DNA from: Garcia nutans
Lineage: Eukaryota; Streptophyta; Magnoliopsida; Malpighiales; Euphorbiaceae
DNA length: 64,000 bases
Direction: 5' to 3'
Assembly: GCA_947685225.1 (NCBI GenBank)
Contig: CANTUV010000035.1
Location: forward strand, 8,625,501-8,689,500
Both the position numbers and the translations under genes were made by a program. Under the pieces are notes generated by a model. The model searched no databases. It was not told the DNA's origin and was given only the letters and a program-made list of their open reading frames with translations. Positions 48,300 to 60,900 of the stretch are shown piece by piece (the stretch's first letter is position 1; the number at the start of each line of letters is the position of its first letter).

Positions 48300-50285
48300 A
48301 CTCAAGTGTAAAAACCTTTTCTTTTCCTGAAATGACATGTTAGTACGCAATATACCACAGGCAAGATAGTTAGCAATATCTGCAAACCAAGGTGCATCAA
48401 ATACCATAAAAAGCTACTCATCAGGAAATGCTTCTAAATTTTTATGAATGCTATCAGATGCAAGATTTTCACTAAAGTAGGGTAATCTGGATAAATGATC
48501 AGCAACAACATTCTCACTACCCTTAGTATCCTTGATTTGGAAATCAAATTCTTACAATAACAATACCCATCTAATTAAGCGCGGTTTAGCATGTTGTTTT
48601 ATTAAAAGATATTTTAGAGCTATATGGTCAGAATGCACAATAATTTTTGACCCAATTAAATATGCTCTAAATTTGTCTAAAGCAAAAACAACAGCTAACA
48701 TTTCCTTTTCAGTTGTGGTGTAGTTCATTTGTGCACTATTCAGGGTCAAACTGGCATAATATATTACTCTCAAGTATTTATCAACCTTTTGCCCAAGAAC
48801 AGCTCCTACTGCATGATTAGAAGCATCACACATGATTTCAAAAGGTAAAGTCCAAACAGGAGCTACAATCACTGGTGCACTAGTCAACTTTTCTTTAAGG
48901 AAATTAAAAGTTTGCATTCATTGTGCTGTAAATTCAAATGGAACATCTTTCCCCAACAAATGGCACAATGGTTGGCTTATTTTGGAAAAATCCTTAATAG
49001 ACCTCCTGTAAAATCCTGCATGCCCTAGGAAACTTCTTATTCCCTTAACAGAGGTAGGTGGGGGTAATTTAGCAATCAATTCAACTTTAGCCTTATCCAC
49101 CTCAATCCCTTTACTTGACACCACATGACCTAAAACAATACCCTGGGTAACCATAAAATGACTCTTTTCCCAACTTAAAGTAAGGTTACATTCAATGCAT
49201 CTCTCAAGCACACGAACAAGTTTATTGAGGCAATTATCAAAAGAATTACCAAAAACAGAAAAGTCATCCATAAATACCTCAATAAAATCATCTATCATAT
49301 CTGATAAGACAGACATCATGCATCTATGAAAAGTTACAGGTGCATTGCACAAGCCAAAGGGCATACGTCGAAATGCATAAGTCCCAAAAGGACAAGTAAA
49401 GGTTGTCTTGGACTGATCCTCTGGAGCTATTGGCACCTGATAGTAACCTGAAAGGCCATCCAGAAAACAATAATGTGAGTGCCCAGAAAGTTTATCTAAC
49501 ATCTGATCAATAAAAGGAAGAGGGAAATGATCTTTCTTTGTAGCATTGTTCAACTTCCTATAATCGATGCACATTCTCCTCTCAGTAGTAGTCCTAGTAG
49601 GAACCAATTCATTATTCTCATTTTTCACCACAGTGATTCTAGATTTCTTAGGAACTACATGTACTGGGCTCACCCACTCACTATTAGCAATTGGATAAAT
49701 TACTCCTTCATCCAGCAATTTGAGCACTTCCTTCTTAACCACTTCACTCATATTTGGGTTAAGGCGCCTTTGAGTCTCCCTCACAGGTTTAGCTCCTTCT
49801 TCTAAAGTGATTCTATGCATGCACATGGAAGGGCTAATACCCTTGATGTCACTCAATCCCCATCCTATTGCTCTCTTTAATCTTTTAAGCTCACTCACCA
49901 ATCTCATCTCCTCCCCTTCACTAAGTTCACTAGATATTATCACAGGTAAAGTGTTGTCATCTCCTAAAAATACATATTTCAGGATCTTAGGTAACTCTTT
50001 CAGCTCTAACTCTAGTGAGGGGTTCTTCTCTTCTTTTTGAATGGAGGGAAGCTCACAAACTGGGTCCTCCTTAAGCTCCTCTATTTCAGCACTTCCTAAG
50101 ATCTCAAGACAACTGGCTATTTTTGCATCAAAAATTTCCAAATCACTATCTAAGGTCAATGCCAGCTCCAATTTATCAGAGGATCCTGTCTGCAAGAAAA
50201 CATCTGAAACAACTGCATCAACATAATCAATGAAAGAACAATCCTCATATAAAGCAGTTGTAGGAATAGGAGAGGTGTTAAAAAA
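48300..50285 (-). pseudogene. Athila reverse transcriptase and RNase H pseudogene
   Basis: The frame 50195-48918 is open for 425 codons: a linker, then reverse transcriptase with CIDYRKLNNATKKDHFPLPF, the catalytic FMDDFSVFG near 49265 and the thumb (HAGFYRRSIKDFSKI). A TGA at 48918 separates it from RNase H (48917-48552; CDASNHAVGAVLGQ and TTTEKEMLAVVFALDKF), and a TAA near 48552 precedes the KGSENVVADHLSRL end. The same frame then runs to the integrase frameshift, with one more stop at about 48408. Two stops and one frameshift would therefore have to be bypassed. Confidence 0.93.
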
Positions 50286-52518
50286 TAGAAAATTCCACAG
50301 TTTGTCCCAAAACAGTCATTGATAATTTACCATTTTTAACTTCTATCAAAGTGTTGGTAGTCGCCATAAAAGGCCTACCCAGCAAAATGGTGTGTGCAGA
50401 TGGTGAAGAATTACTTACTTCCATATCAAGAACAATGAAATCCACAGGTACTATCAAACCACCAACTTTAACTAAAACATCTTCTATAACCCCCTTTTGG
50501 GAATCTAAGAGATCTATCAGCTAATTGCAACACCATTTTTGTTGGTTTAAGTTCCCCTAGTTCCAAATCAAGATAAACAGAATAAGGCATTAAATTCACA
50601 CTAGCTCCTAAATCACACATGCCATCAGTACTTTTTCCATTTCCCATAGTAATTTGAATAATAAAACTTCCAGGATCCTTTAGCTTAAGAGGTAGTTTAT
50701 GCTGCAAAACAGCACTAGCTACCTCAGAAACTATCACCTTTTCATTCGGCTCATACCTCTTTTTCTTGGTATTCAGTTCTTTGAAGAATTTAGCATAAGC
50801 CGGCATGTTCTTAATTGCTTCAAGTAAGGGTAAGTTGATACTTACCTTAGACAGCATGTTGAAGATATCTAAAAATTGCTTATCTTTTTTATCATCCTTC
50901 AACCTGCTGGGGAATGGCATAGGTGGCCGGTATGGATTGCTTACCTTGTGCAAATCTGCTGTAGGGGACTTCTCCATTGATCTTTCTTCAGCACCTTTGT
51001 TCTCTAGTTCTCCTTCCTTTTTATTCTCTTGCTCACCTGCATTCACAGAATTATTTTCAACATTATTATTAATTACGTTGCCACTCCTAAGAACAGTCAC
51101 TGATTGTGCCTGTTCAGTTTGACTTGAGAACTTCCCCTTTTGTTGAATCTGCATCTGTTGAGCAAGTTGCCCTACTTGGGTCTCCACCTTCTTAAAAGAT
51201 GCTTCTAAGGAATCCAGCCTCTTGTTGTTCATCTCCTGATTTTTAGCACTGACCTGGATAAAAGCCTGCAAACTTTCTTCCAAACTCTCTCTCTTAGGCT
51301 GACCTTAATTTGAGGATTGGCCCTGCTGTTGGTTCTGTCTCTGGAGCAAATGGAAAGGCTGTTGAGCATTATTTGTTGTCCAGAAAAAATTGGGGTGACT
51401 CCTCCAACCAGGATTGTAAGTGTTAGAGTAAGGATCATTCCTAGCTCTTGGTTGAAATCCCCCCATAGCATTAACTTGCTCAGCTTCATTCCCAAAAGAC
51501 TCATATGCAGAGGGACATATATTTGCTCCATGCCCAAATGTCCCACAGATTCCACACACTTCTTGAGTAGATGAAGAAATATTGTTCTTCATGTTTAGCA
51601 TCTGAACCTGCCTTGTCAATTCAGCTATTTGACTAACCATTTTACTATTGGCCTCCAGTTGATTCACCCCTTTACTTCTTCCCCTTACACTCTTTTGTTG
51701 AGAATTAGCTCCCAACATCTCAAAGATCTCATAAGTCTCATCAGCTGTCTTTTCTCCCATGGCTCCCCCAGCTGCATTATCAACAGTGTTCTGAAATTGC
51801 TGGGTTAGACCATCATAGAAAAACTGATTAAGGAGTTGAAGTGGGTAGTGATGATGCGGACACTGGATCAATAGCATCTTAAATCTATCCCAAGCATAAT
51901 GAAATGGCTCTCCTTCAAATTGAGAGAATGTAGCAATCTTCCCTCTCAACTCAGCTGTCTTTTGGTGTGAATAGAACTTGCCCATGAACTTGTTATAAAC
52001 TTGCTCCCAAGTTGTCAGTGAATTTTCAGGCAACATCATGAGCCAGCTCTTTGCCCTATCCTTCAAAGTATAAGGGAAACATCCCATCCTCAACTGATCT
52101 TCTGTTAGTCCTCCCAAGGAAAAGTGTTGAGGGTGGAGTAGAAATCCCTAATAAAGTTCAAAGGATCTTCATTTGGAACTCCATAGAATGATGGCAGCAT
52201 GTTGTAATGAATGTTCTTCAACTCATAGTTCCTTGCTGCATCTGTCAACCTTATACAAGATGTGGAAGTCCCAATGACAGGTCTAGCAAAATCTCTCATG
52301 GTTCTTTGTCTTTCTTCAGCCATTTTAACTGATTGTGCAGAATCTGACTCAAATTCAGAAGTGTCCTCCTCTGTATCAAATCCGGTGTAGAGCTCAAACT
52401 CTTCTCTACTCCTTTTCACTCTCTGAATTTCTGGAATGAATGGATGTAGCTCTCCTTCGAGTGATCTCCTGCCTTGCATAAACAGAAATTTTCTAGAAAA
52501 AGAAACAATTAAAAGCAA
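50286..52518 (-). pseudogene. Athila gag and protease pseudogene
   Basis: Gag starts near the ATG at 52479 or 52518 (MQGRRSLEGELHPF). The capsid region follows a frameshift near 52110 (CFPYTLKDRAKSWLMMLPE, TFSQFEGEPFHYAWDRFK) and a CCHC knuckle CGICGTFGHGANIC is at about 51550. A TAA at 51305 interrupts. The frame then gives a coiled coil and the protease region with a CDLGASVNLMPYSVY active site near 50600 and LADRSLRFPKG. An extra G in a G run near 50491 shifts the frame, and another shift near 50283 precedes the reverse transcriptase frame. The order and motifs are those of Athila gag-protease. Confidence 0.92.
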
Positions 52519-52604
52519 AAGACAAAATAAAATAAAATGAAAATAGTGAGAAATAATCTAAATTTTTTTTCTTTTTTTTTAATAAACAATTACGCCAATT
52601 AGCT

Positions 52605-52622
52605 TCCCCGGCAACGGTGCCA
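52605..52622 (-). other. Athila primer-binding site (Asp-tRNA type)
   Basis: On -, TGGCACCGTTGCCGGGGA lies six bases inside the 5' LTR. It is the usual Athila primer site complementary to tRNA-Asp (TGGCGCCGTTGCCGGGGA) with one base changed. Confidence 0.93.
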
Positions 52623-52628
52623 AAAACT

Positions 52629-54129
52629 TGTTGCGCTCAAATTTACTCTACCACAAAGCATCACTCGCAAGTATATGAGGTAGCTGTAGCAAAGGTGATC
52701 GCCCCAAGGTCGTCTCACAAGAAAGCTAAAGTGGCTAATTGATTATCAGATTTTAAATAACAAGTAATTAAAGAAATTTAAATTGCTAAATAATGAAGAA
52801 GATTGATTAAAGTTTAAAACAAATAAAAGTAAACTAGAACTGATGTTTTGATTCACTTGATAAAAAGGTCTAGGGTTTGCACTTCTCTACTACTTGTATG
52901 TATGAATAGTTATTTCTCTTAACTAATTCAATTTCAAAGATTAAATCTCAAACAACTTAATTAATTGAGTCAAGAAAATAAGCTCTCGCATTCAAACCTC
53001 TTACAACTAATCTTGTTATAATTGAAACAATCTTTTTAATAGGTTATATCTCCAATTCACCTAAGTCCCTAATTGAATTGATCCAGCATTAGACTTCATC
53101 TCTCAATCCATCATCTAATACCTAAAACACATAATTGGTGGCCAATCAATTATATATTAAAATATTTCATTCAATCAAGACTAAAGAAATTATTAGCTAA
53201 GAGAATAACCAATTCATACAATCATAGCAGATCCATACAAACCCTAGACTAGATCAAATTAGTTCATGATGCAATCAAACATATTCATCTCATTAATGTT
53301 CAAAGAAATCAAAATAGACATGATAATATCCGTTAATACAATTTCAATGAAAATAAAGAGAATAAGTTCGAGAACAAAACCAAGTTATAAACTCCTTGAA
53401 GCTTCTGAAGAATCTCTTGATCAAATCTTGCAAGAAGGATGTCTCAATGGCTAGAACAATTTAATATAAGCTAAAGTAATCAAAATCAAAGAAATCAAAG
53501 TTAAAACCCTAACTTCACTCTTGGAAGGCTCAAATCTCTCTCAAAATCGTCAACAGTCCCCAAAACCCTAGCTTTTCTTTTCTTTTTATATGAAACGTCC
53601 GCTTTAAAATTCACTGCGTGCTTGGTTCATGAGGGAAACGGCCAGGTCAAAAGTGACTTGGCCGTGTGAGTGCTCTTTGGAGGGACACGGCCACTGACTT
53701 GGCCGTGTCCCTTGCATGTGTCACATACTGCTTGCCTTTTCTTCTTTTCTTCTTTGTTGAGTGACACGGCCAGCTGAAGCTTGACTTGGCCGTGTTGGGC
53801 TATTTTGGAGGGACACGGCCAGTGACTTGGCCGTGTCCTCTGCCTATGTCAGCCACTGCCCCTTTCTCCTTCAATTTGTTTCCTTGCCTGTTTTAACCTA
53901 ACACCAAACTCAAAATAAACTTTAAACAAGAAATAAATAGACAATAACCAACAAAACACAAACACATACTAAAAACTAGATAAAAAATAACATAAACACT
54001 GAAATAAACTAGAATACCAAAATTAATAAAAACACAAAACAAACAGATAAAAACTAACAAAATACCTAAATAAAACAATAATTATCATAATAAACAAGAC
54101 ACAAATCTATAACAAAAACTAATAAACCA
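52629..54129 (-). repeat. Athila 5' LTR
   Basis: 1501 bp, starting TGTTGCGCTC and ending in CA on +. On the transcribed strand it is the promoter-bearing copy. It contains four hairpin motifs at about 53634-53838. It is followed by the duplicated AGAAC and the resumed minisatellite of the outer element. Confidence 0.97.
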
Positions 54130-54470
54130 AGAACTCAAACCAGGTTCAGAACCCAAAACACCTTAGGTCTAGAATCCCAAATCTTTTTTGAGTCTAGAAC
54201 ACAATCCGGGTCCAAAACCCAAATCACCTTGAGTCCAGAACCCAAGTCTTTTTTTAGTCTAGAACTTAAACTGGGTCTAAAACCCAAATATTTTTTGAGT
54301 CCAGAACTCAATCCGGGTCCATAACCTAAATCATTTTTTAGTCCAGAACTCAATATGGGTCCAAAATTTAAACCACATTGGGTTCAAAATCCAATTTTTT
54401 TTTGAGTTCCAAACTCAATTTGGGTTCAGAACCTGAACCGTTCCGAATCCAAAACCCATTTTTGCCAAAA
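54130..54470 (+). repeat. Continuation of the outer element's minisatellite
   Basis: Degenerate units of GGGTCCAGAACCCAAATCAC and TTTTTTGAGTCTAGAACTCA types continue the array interrupted at 42203. They end about 70 bases before the 3' LTR. Confidence 0.88.
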
Positions 54471-54539
54471 TTAATTCAAAAGTCATGTTATTTTTTTACT
54501 CTCTGAATAAATTCAAGATAGTTCAAGCATGGAAAAAAC

Positions 54540-54940
54540 TGTAGACCCTTAATTTTGGCCCGGATTAAATTTAGATCTAATTAAAAAAGGCCAAAACTGA
54601 TTCAAGAAGATTAAACCTAGTCCGGTACAACTTTAGAAGCTTAAATTTAGTCTTGTTAAATTTTTAAAAGTTTGAATCAAGTCCGGTCTAATTTTAAAAG
54701 CCTAAAATACGTCCGATACAATTTTAAAATCCTAAATCAATCCAGTACGATCTAAATTTGGCTTAGCCAATTCGTTATCAGGCTGGCCATGGCGAATTAG
54801 CCTTGCCAATTTGCCATAGGACATGCCTTGGGTGAATTGGCCATGCCAATTCATCCTAGACCATGCATGGGGTGAATTGGCATGACCAATTCGTCCTAGA
54901 TAAGGCCTGGGGCGAATTGGCATAGCCAATTCTCCACGGC
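54540..54940 (+). repeat. Outer element 3' LTR, partial
   Basis: Starts TGTAGACCCTTAATTTTGG after an AT/A-rich run (CATGGAAAAAAC) that may be a poor polypurine tract. It aligns to the 5' LTR for about 250 bp. Then a GGGGCGAATTGGCATGGCCAATTC-like unit is repeated about four times (54775-54935), against about two copies in the 5' LTR. After 54940 there is no further match, so the right end is lost or replaced. Confidence 0.75.
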
Positions 54941-55079
54941 CCACTAATCCAGTCCTAATTCGGTTTAATTAAATTTTCATAAGAAATATTTCACTTGAAG
55001 TTAGTCAACTTATAAGTCTCTAAGACCAACCAAAACTAGTTGCCTATATACACATTAAAACCATTACTAATATAGTGTA

Positions 55080-57965
55080 CTGTCATGGCGAAACTAAAAA
55101 ATTATAAAGCGAAAGGGCCCTTTTTTATTAAAAGAAAATAGTAATAAAAAATAAACATATCAATATACAATCATGAACTACTTGTCGGCTTTTGGTTTAA
55201 TAAAATAAGACAATTGAATCCTACAAATTTACATGATTTAAAAATGATGCAAAATGGATTAATTTTCAATAGTAGCAAAAACTTTATTCTCTATGTATGC
55301 TATCAAACTATCATTTACCTACTCACCCCCCGTCATATTTTGCAAATTAGTATTTACTATATTTATAGCATAAAATACTCACTCAATAGATATTGTAGCA
55401 ATTGGTAGGAGCAATGCCAAATTAATCAAGTGGTAAACTATGGAAAATTTTATAACTTTTCTAGTTTGCACCAACTTCTTTGCAAGACTTTCCAAATCTT
55501 GAATAGAAGAAAACTTAGTATCAGTCGTACATCATGGATGTAAGTCTCAAGTTGTTGAGGAAGCATCATAAGTTCAGTGAAAGAGAAGTATTTTGAATAA
55601 AGTTTAGCAAGATAAACTAACTTATGAATATCAAAGTTAGAGAATGAGTCCTTTGGATCAGGGCATGATATGCAACGAAGTAAGTTTGTGCTTATTTCAG
55701 GGAAATGATTCTCTATCTATTGTGTAATTAAATCAAGAACCTATAATCGCAAAACAAAATATTAAAATAATGAAATAAAAAGGAAAAAAAAGTCAAATGA
55801 ACCTAATTGAAATATTTAACATATATAATTACCTCACAATGTATCTCAACCCGATAAAAGGATAATTAGTAATGGTTTGTCCATCTCACTTTATTCGAGG
55901 ATGAAAGTTCATAATATCTTCTATGTTAATAGCATGGATGGAATTAGCCACACAAAATGTCTCAATATCATCCAAAAATTTCTCTCATCTTGTCTCCTTA
56001 AAGTCTTTCATTGCCTTTTTTACAATATTAATTAAATATATAGCATCCATAGTGTCACATAGCCTGGCCAAACTAGTTTCTTGATTTTTGCATTTGCCAC
56101 TTAGAATTTCTCCACCCTTAAGATGTTGCATTACTAGACCATGTTAATTTTGTCGAAGTTTGTAAACTCTTTCACAAGATAATCTAGTCGCATTGACAAT
56201 CATACTAATATAGCTAAAAAAAATCTCTAATAGGCATATTTGCTTTCACAACAGTAACAACCACTAACCGAAGTTGATGGAAAAAATAATGGGCGTAACT
56301 TACATATGAATTTTCTTTCAATATCAGTGACTTCAATATGTGAAATTGATCTTATATATTTGATGCACCATCATATCCTCGACCTCTTAATCTTGATAAA
56401 GATAACCCATATTTGGTGAACAAAATATCAATTGCTTCTTTTAAACATTTTGCAGATGCATCAATAACATGAACCATGGCTAAAAACTGTTCCATTACCT
56501 CTCCTCTCTTGTTCACAATTCTACGAACAACTATCATTTACTCTTTCATTGAGATATCATGAGACTCATCAACTAAAATAGTAAACTTTTTATCCCCAAG
56601 ATCATTTAATATTATATGTGTCATCTCATTAGTACAAGCATTAGCCAATTGCTTTTGAATTAAGGGTGATGTCATTTGATTGTTACCTGAAGCATTTTGA
56701 TTAGCAATCTTACGAACATCAACATTATGTTCATTGTACCATTCAAGCAACTCTAGGAAAATTTCCTTATTAATTGAAGTTGATGACTCATTATGCCCAT
56801 GAAAAGGCATACCTTGCCGCAACAACCAATGAGTCATATCCAACGATGCATTCAACAGAGTGTGATAGGCAACTTCCAATTCTCAATTTTGAGATGAGAA
56901 CGCATGTGAAACACTCTATCTTGGATTTTTAATGCTTTCAAGTTCAACTCTAGCATTATTATATGGACTACGAAGGCCACCAACATGTTCATAGAATTTT
57001 TCTAATGCTTTCTTCCAATTATTAAATCTAGTTTTTTTTTAAACACATCATCACCAAAATGAGCAATATTACTAGACTTGAAAAGATAACATGAAAAATA
57101 AAAGCCTACATGACAATATTTTTTTTTTTGGAAAATTATGCCCATATGGTCAATAGAAACTTTAAGATATATATTCTCTTCAAACTCGATCCTTAATCTG
57201 AACATCAAAATTTTCAATTAGTTTGCAAAGTCATGGATCACCAATAAGATCATCTCATCCATATTAAACTCAACCTTACTAGTTTTATCACTAATACTTT
57301 CATCTTGTAATATATCTCAAATATTAGATGGTTCAACCAAACTCTTTGGTCTATGTACCACAAATTTATCCATGATTTAATGAATAAATTAACATCAATC
57401 GTAAATGATCAATGAACAAATAACAATTTTGATAAGCAATTTATAATTTAATCAACCACAATCAATCACAATTTAATTATCATTAAGAAATCATAAATTA
57501 ATAAATAATAAATGATAATCTTTCTAACTTACAATTTAATAAATAATAAATATATAAATTAATGAATAATGAATCACACTTAACATCACAAGTTTGCAAC
57601 ATAATTCACAAATTAAAAATCATTCAAATAAAAAATTATTGATTTATTTTATAAATATTTATAATTCATACATAAATTAAAAAAAATACTTGTTGTCGAG
57701 CCCATCTGCATTTGCACGTTGGAAAGAAGCCAAGAACCTCAAACAAAAAAAATGCCAAAATGCCATCATTTGGCATTAGCACTAAAGTTTAACCTAAAAA
57801 ATTCAAACAAAAAACTTTTGCTCTCCTTGTTTATCTTTTTCTTCATGGTGGCGTGACCATTCTTTATGTATAATACAATTGCAAGCAAGGGCATTGGGCA
57901 TGGGAGGACAGGGGCCCTCACCTCATAGGAGTGGAATAATGGCTCTGGCAAGGAGGGTTTGGTGA
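55080..57965 (-). mobile_element. Decayed autonomous hAT transposon
   Basis: The interval contains a hAT transposase pseudogene on - (55250-57373) and short flanks. The left end near 55083 (CATGGCGAAACTAAAAAATT ... AAAGGGCCC) and the reverse complement of the right end near 57962 (TTGCCAGAGCC ... GTGAGGGCCCC) share a weak pattern ending in GGGCCC about 30 bases in. These could be the inverted termini. I could not find an 8-bp target duplication, so the borders are approximate. Confidence 0.6.
55250..57373 (-). pseudogene. hAT transposase pseudogene (TTF zinc finger and DUF4371 type)
   Basis: The probable start is the ATG at 57373 (MDKFVVHRPKSLVEPSN). An FYFSCYLFKSS segment near 57080 is the TTF-type zinc-finger region. 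Open pieces at 56879-56538 (MPFHGHNESSTSINKEIFLELLEW and LVDESHDISMKE, with the catalytic-region Asp) and 56537-56352 (LSRLRGRGYDGASN) are the DUF4371-like core found in plant and animal ZMYM1-like hAT transposases. The C-terminal dimerisation segment (LALLLPIATISIE-like) is seen near 55400 in shifted frames. At least eight stops are present. The family cuts and pastes DNA and makes 8-bp duplications. This copy is inactive. Confidence 0.87.
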
Positions 57966-60900
57966 CTCTCTAGCCGACCATCGTTCAACCTCTAAGTAGA
58001 GGTGAGCACGGTTCAGAGCAATTTATAGATTGAAAAATTTTCAAAACCAAACCAAATTTCAGAATTTTTCAAAATGTTATTTCTAAAATTGCTCCAAAAC
58101 TGTAAAATCTCTGCATTATTTTGCTCAAATTTTTTGAAAAAATTTGGAGTTTCGAATATTCGAAGATTTAACTCTATTTTTTAAATATTTTAATTAATAA
58201 TGAGCTAAAATTATTATATAATAAAATAGTCCAAAACATACATAATAAAATCATTATAAATATTCAATATTCATAATATAAAATATAATAGAAATGACAA
58301 AGTGTATATATTACATAATATAATATGAAAATAATTTTAATACATCTTATAAAATTTTAACAATTTATCATACTTCTATCTAAATTAGTATTTATATTAT
58401 TCTTCAATACATTCATAATTTATTTATTTTTACAATCACTAGTATTATTAACTATTATTAATATTTGTATATATCATTTTTATTGATAACTTCTATTATT
58501 ATAAAGAATTATTTACTATCAATTATTCATATAAACATGTTGAAAACCAATTTAATTTAAAATATTTAGTTAATAATTTATTCATACTTAAAGTTTTTAA
58601 ATTTAATTTATATTTTCTTAATTTAAAAATATTGTAAAATATGTAAATAAATACTGATTAGCTAATAAATTAAAAAATATAACTATTGATTATATTTATA
58701 TTTATTTTATTTTATTTTTTAGTTAAATTAAAAAATTACTATAATTTAATTATATATAATATTAAGTAATAAATTAATATAATAAAATATAATTTTATGT
58801 TGTAAGTAATAAATTAGTTTTTATTTTGATTTTTTAAATATGATATAAATTAATTTTTAAAATTATTTAATATTATGAAAATTGATAAAATATAGTTTGA
58901 AGAAAGTTAAAAATTAATAAATTTTTTTAATTTTAAATATTACCCGTCTGAATATCTGATTCTGTTCTAAATTTTTTAAGATTTTTCTACGGCTCTGAGT
59001 ATTCCCTTTAATGATGTGCTTGGTGCTTGAAATACCTGCACGAATAAACCATGATGTTGACAACATGTCACCATAACATCAACATATTTATTAGCGCCAC
59101 AATACCAAAACTAACAGCCAAACCATGAACTCAACATAGTGTTCTGATGCCAAGTAATCAAGATTCTTTCAAAACTTGTTTCATCATCAAAACTTCTGCA
59201 AGCTCCCATACGAAAAGACATTTTAAGGCACTATTTCTTCATAGATAATAAGACTTCCCAAAAAGAATCTAGAATCATAATTTTTTTCCCTTCTCGTTTA
59301 TAGAAATGCGAAGACAACGCAAAACATTAAATAAGATTCTTTATTAATTTTTAGAGCAGAATCACTATAGATAAGAAATTTTATGAGTGTATTTATTTAT
59401 AGAAAATAATATTTTATTTTTTTACTTTTAATTTTTTTAAAAAAATTAAAATATTTATTTTCTGCAGAAAATTAAAAAAATATGTTCATTTAATAAAAAA
59501 ATAAAATAACTTTTTAGTTTAAAAAACTGAAAACATGTTTATTTGATAAAAATAGAAAATAATTTTCTATTTGATAAAAATAGAGAATATGTTTATTTGA
59601 AAGAAGTAAATATAATTTGTGCATTAAAAAATTATGAGATAAATTTATAAGAAAAAAACTAATTTTCTAATTTTTCAAAATAAAAATATGTGCATATATA
59701 TTTAAACTTACAAATTCAACATTTATAATATAAACTTATACATTATTTTAAGTTTTAGTGATTTAAATAAAATCTGAATATTCTATACTTTTCTAAATTT
59801 TATTTAATTCTTTTAATTTTATAAATTATGCTTATAATATTAATAATAATTTTTAAATAATTAATAAGTTATAATTTAAAATGAAAGTATAAACTTAATT
59901 CTCAATTATTGTTCGACTAGTCTAAAAATTTAATAAAAAAATAAAATTACATTTTTGGCTTCTATTGTTATAGTAGTCATTCCACAGTTAATCAACAATA
60001 ACATCTCTAACCATTTTTATTTGCTTTTATTGAGATAAATTTATCTCGATATCCTTATATTATACTCCAATATTGATTTCTTTTGATAATGTTAATTTTT
60101 CTCTGTCATATAAAATGAATAGTTAATCAACTTTATCTTTCATACTGATGAAGTTATGCAATGTGCAATATGCAATAGGAATTAACTTTTGCTTATGCAA
60201 AAGATAATTTAGTATCATTTTTAGAATTGAAAATTTTAGCATTTAAAACGCCAAAAGTTCTATGACATTACATAATGATAAATGTTTTTGATTAAATAAT
60301 TCATATTTTCTTGTAATTTGTCCTCGTTCACGAAAGTCATTTAAAATGAGATGTGGTGCCAAAAGACTAGAAATATTAGGATAAATAAAGCTCTATTGCT
60401 AAACAAAGCTCGTCATCTATTTTTTGCCAATCAATTAGTCTAGAAAGACGGTGTTTCATTTGAATTTTTTTTAACTCTCTCAAACAAGATATTAAAAAAA
60501 TGCAAGTCTAGTAGTGTTATGCTACTCTTTTGAATCTTCACCATTACAATTCTTTCCCTCCATATAAATATAAATTTTGATAATTAAGTTAATAATCATA
60601 TTCTTATTTTAAATGCAAAAATATTTAATATTAATAATTACTTATCATATAATAGTATTAATCATTTAATTTTATAAGAAAAAAGAAAAATTCATGCACA
60701 TAACATAGTGCACAAGCATCTAATTTATTACAAGACAACTTAAGTCTCCATCTTATTTATTGGTTAGACATAACATGGTCTAACTAGTTCTAACGGCTAA
60801 TTAAATCAATATCAATCCAATTAAATTTGATTTATGATATAGTAAATATATCAATATGAGAAAAACCATGATTAGTTACCACTTATATATGTGAAATAAG

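Larger units (their letters stand above)
42204..54129 (-). mobile_element. Athila-type Ty3/gypsy retrotransposon, 11.9 kb, full length but broken
   Basis: LTRs of 1492 bp (42204-43695) and 1501 bp (52629-54129) start TGTTGCGCTC and end in CA. AGAAC stands on both outer sides (42199-42203 and 54130-54134), a 5-bp target duplication. The - strand carries an Asp-tRNA-type primer site, gag, protease with a DLGA active site, reverse transcriptase, RNase H, integrase, a spacer with hairpins, a further ORF typical of Athila and a polypurine tract. Several stops, frameshifts and an altered catalytic Asp in integrase indicate that it cannot move by itself. About 37 substitutions between LTRs (2.5%) make it the youngest large insertion in the window. 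Confidence 0.97.
35539..54940 (+). mobile_element. Outer gag-only LTR retrotransposon (TR-GAG-like), interrupted by the Athila element
   Basis: Related LTRs start at 35539 (TGTAAACTCTTAATTTTGG) and 54540 (TGTAGACCCTTAATTTTGG), in the same orientation. Between them, outside the inner insertion (42204-54129), are a primer-site-like sequence, a leader, a gag pseudogene, about 2.5 kb without coding signal and several minisatellite arrays. No protease, reverse transcriptase or integrase motif was found. This structure fits plant terminal-repeat elements with only a gag domain, which depend on enzymes of other elements. Without the insertion it would be about 7.5 kb. The 3' LTR is incomplete after about 54940. 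LTR copies differ strongly, so the element is old. Confidence 0.8.

Noticed and set aside
42204..53460. Two nearly identical 62-codon ORFs at 42832-43020 and 53266-53454
   Set aside because: They are the same chance frame in the two Athila LTRs, not duplicated genes.
57997..59011. A complete MITE with termini TAGAGGTGAGC and GAGTATTCCCTTTA
   Set aside because: The inverted match is weak and the flanks show no target duplication.
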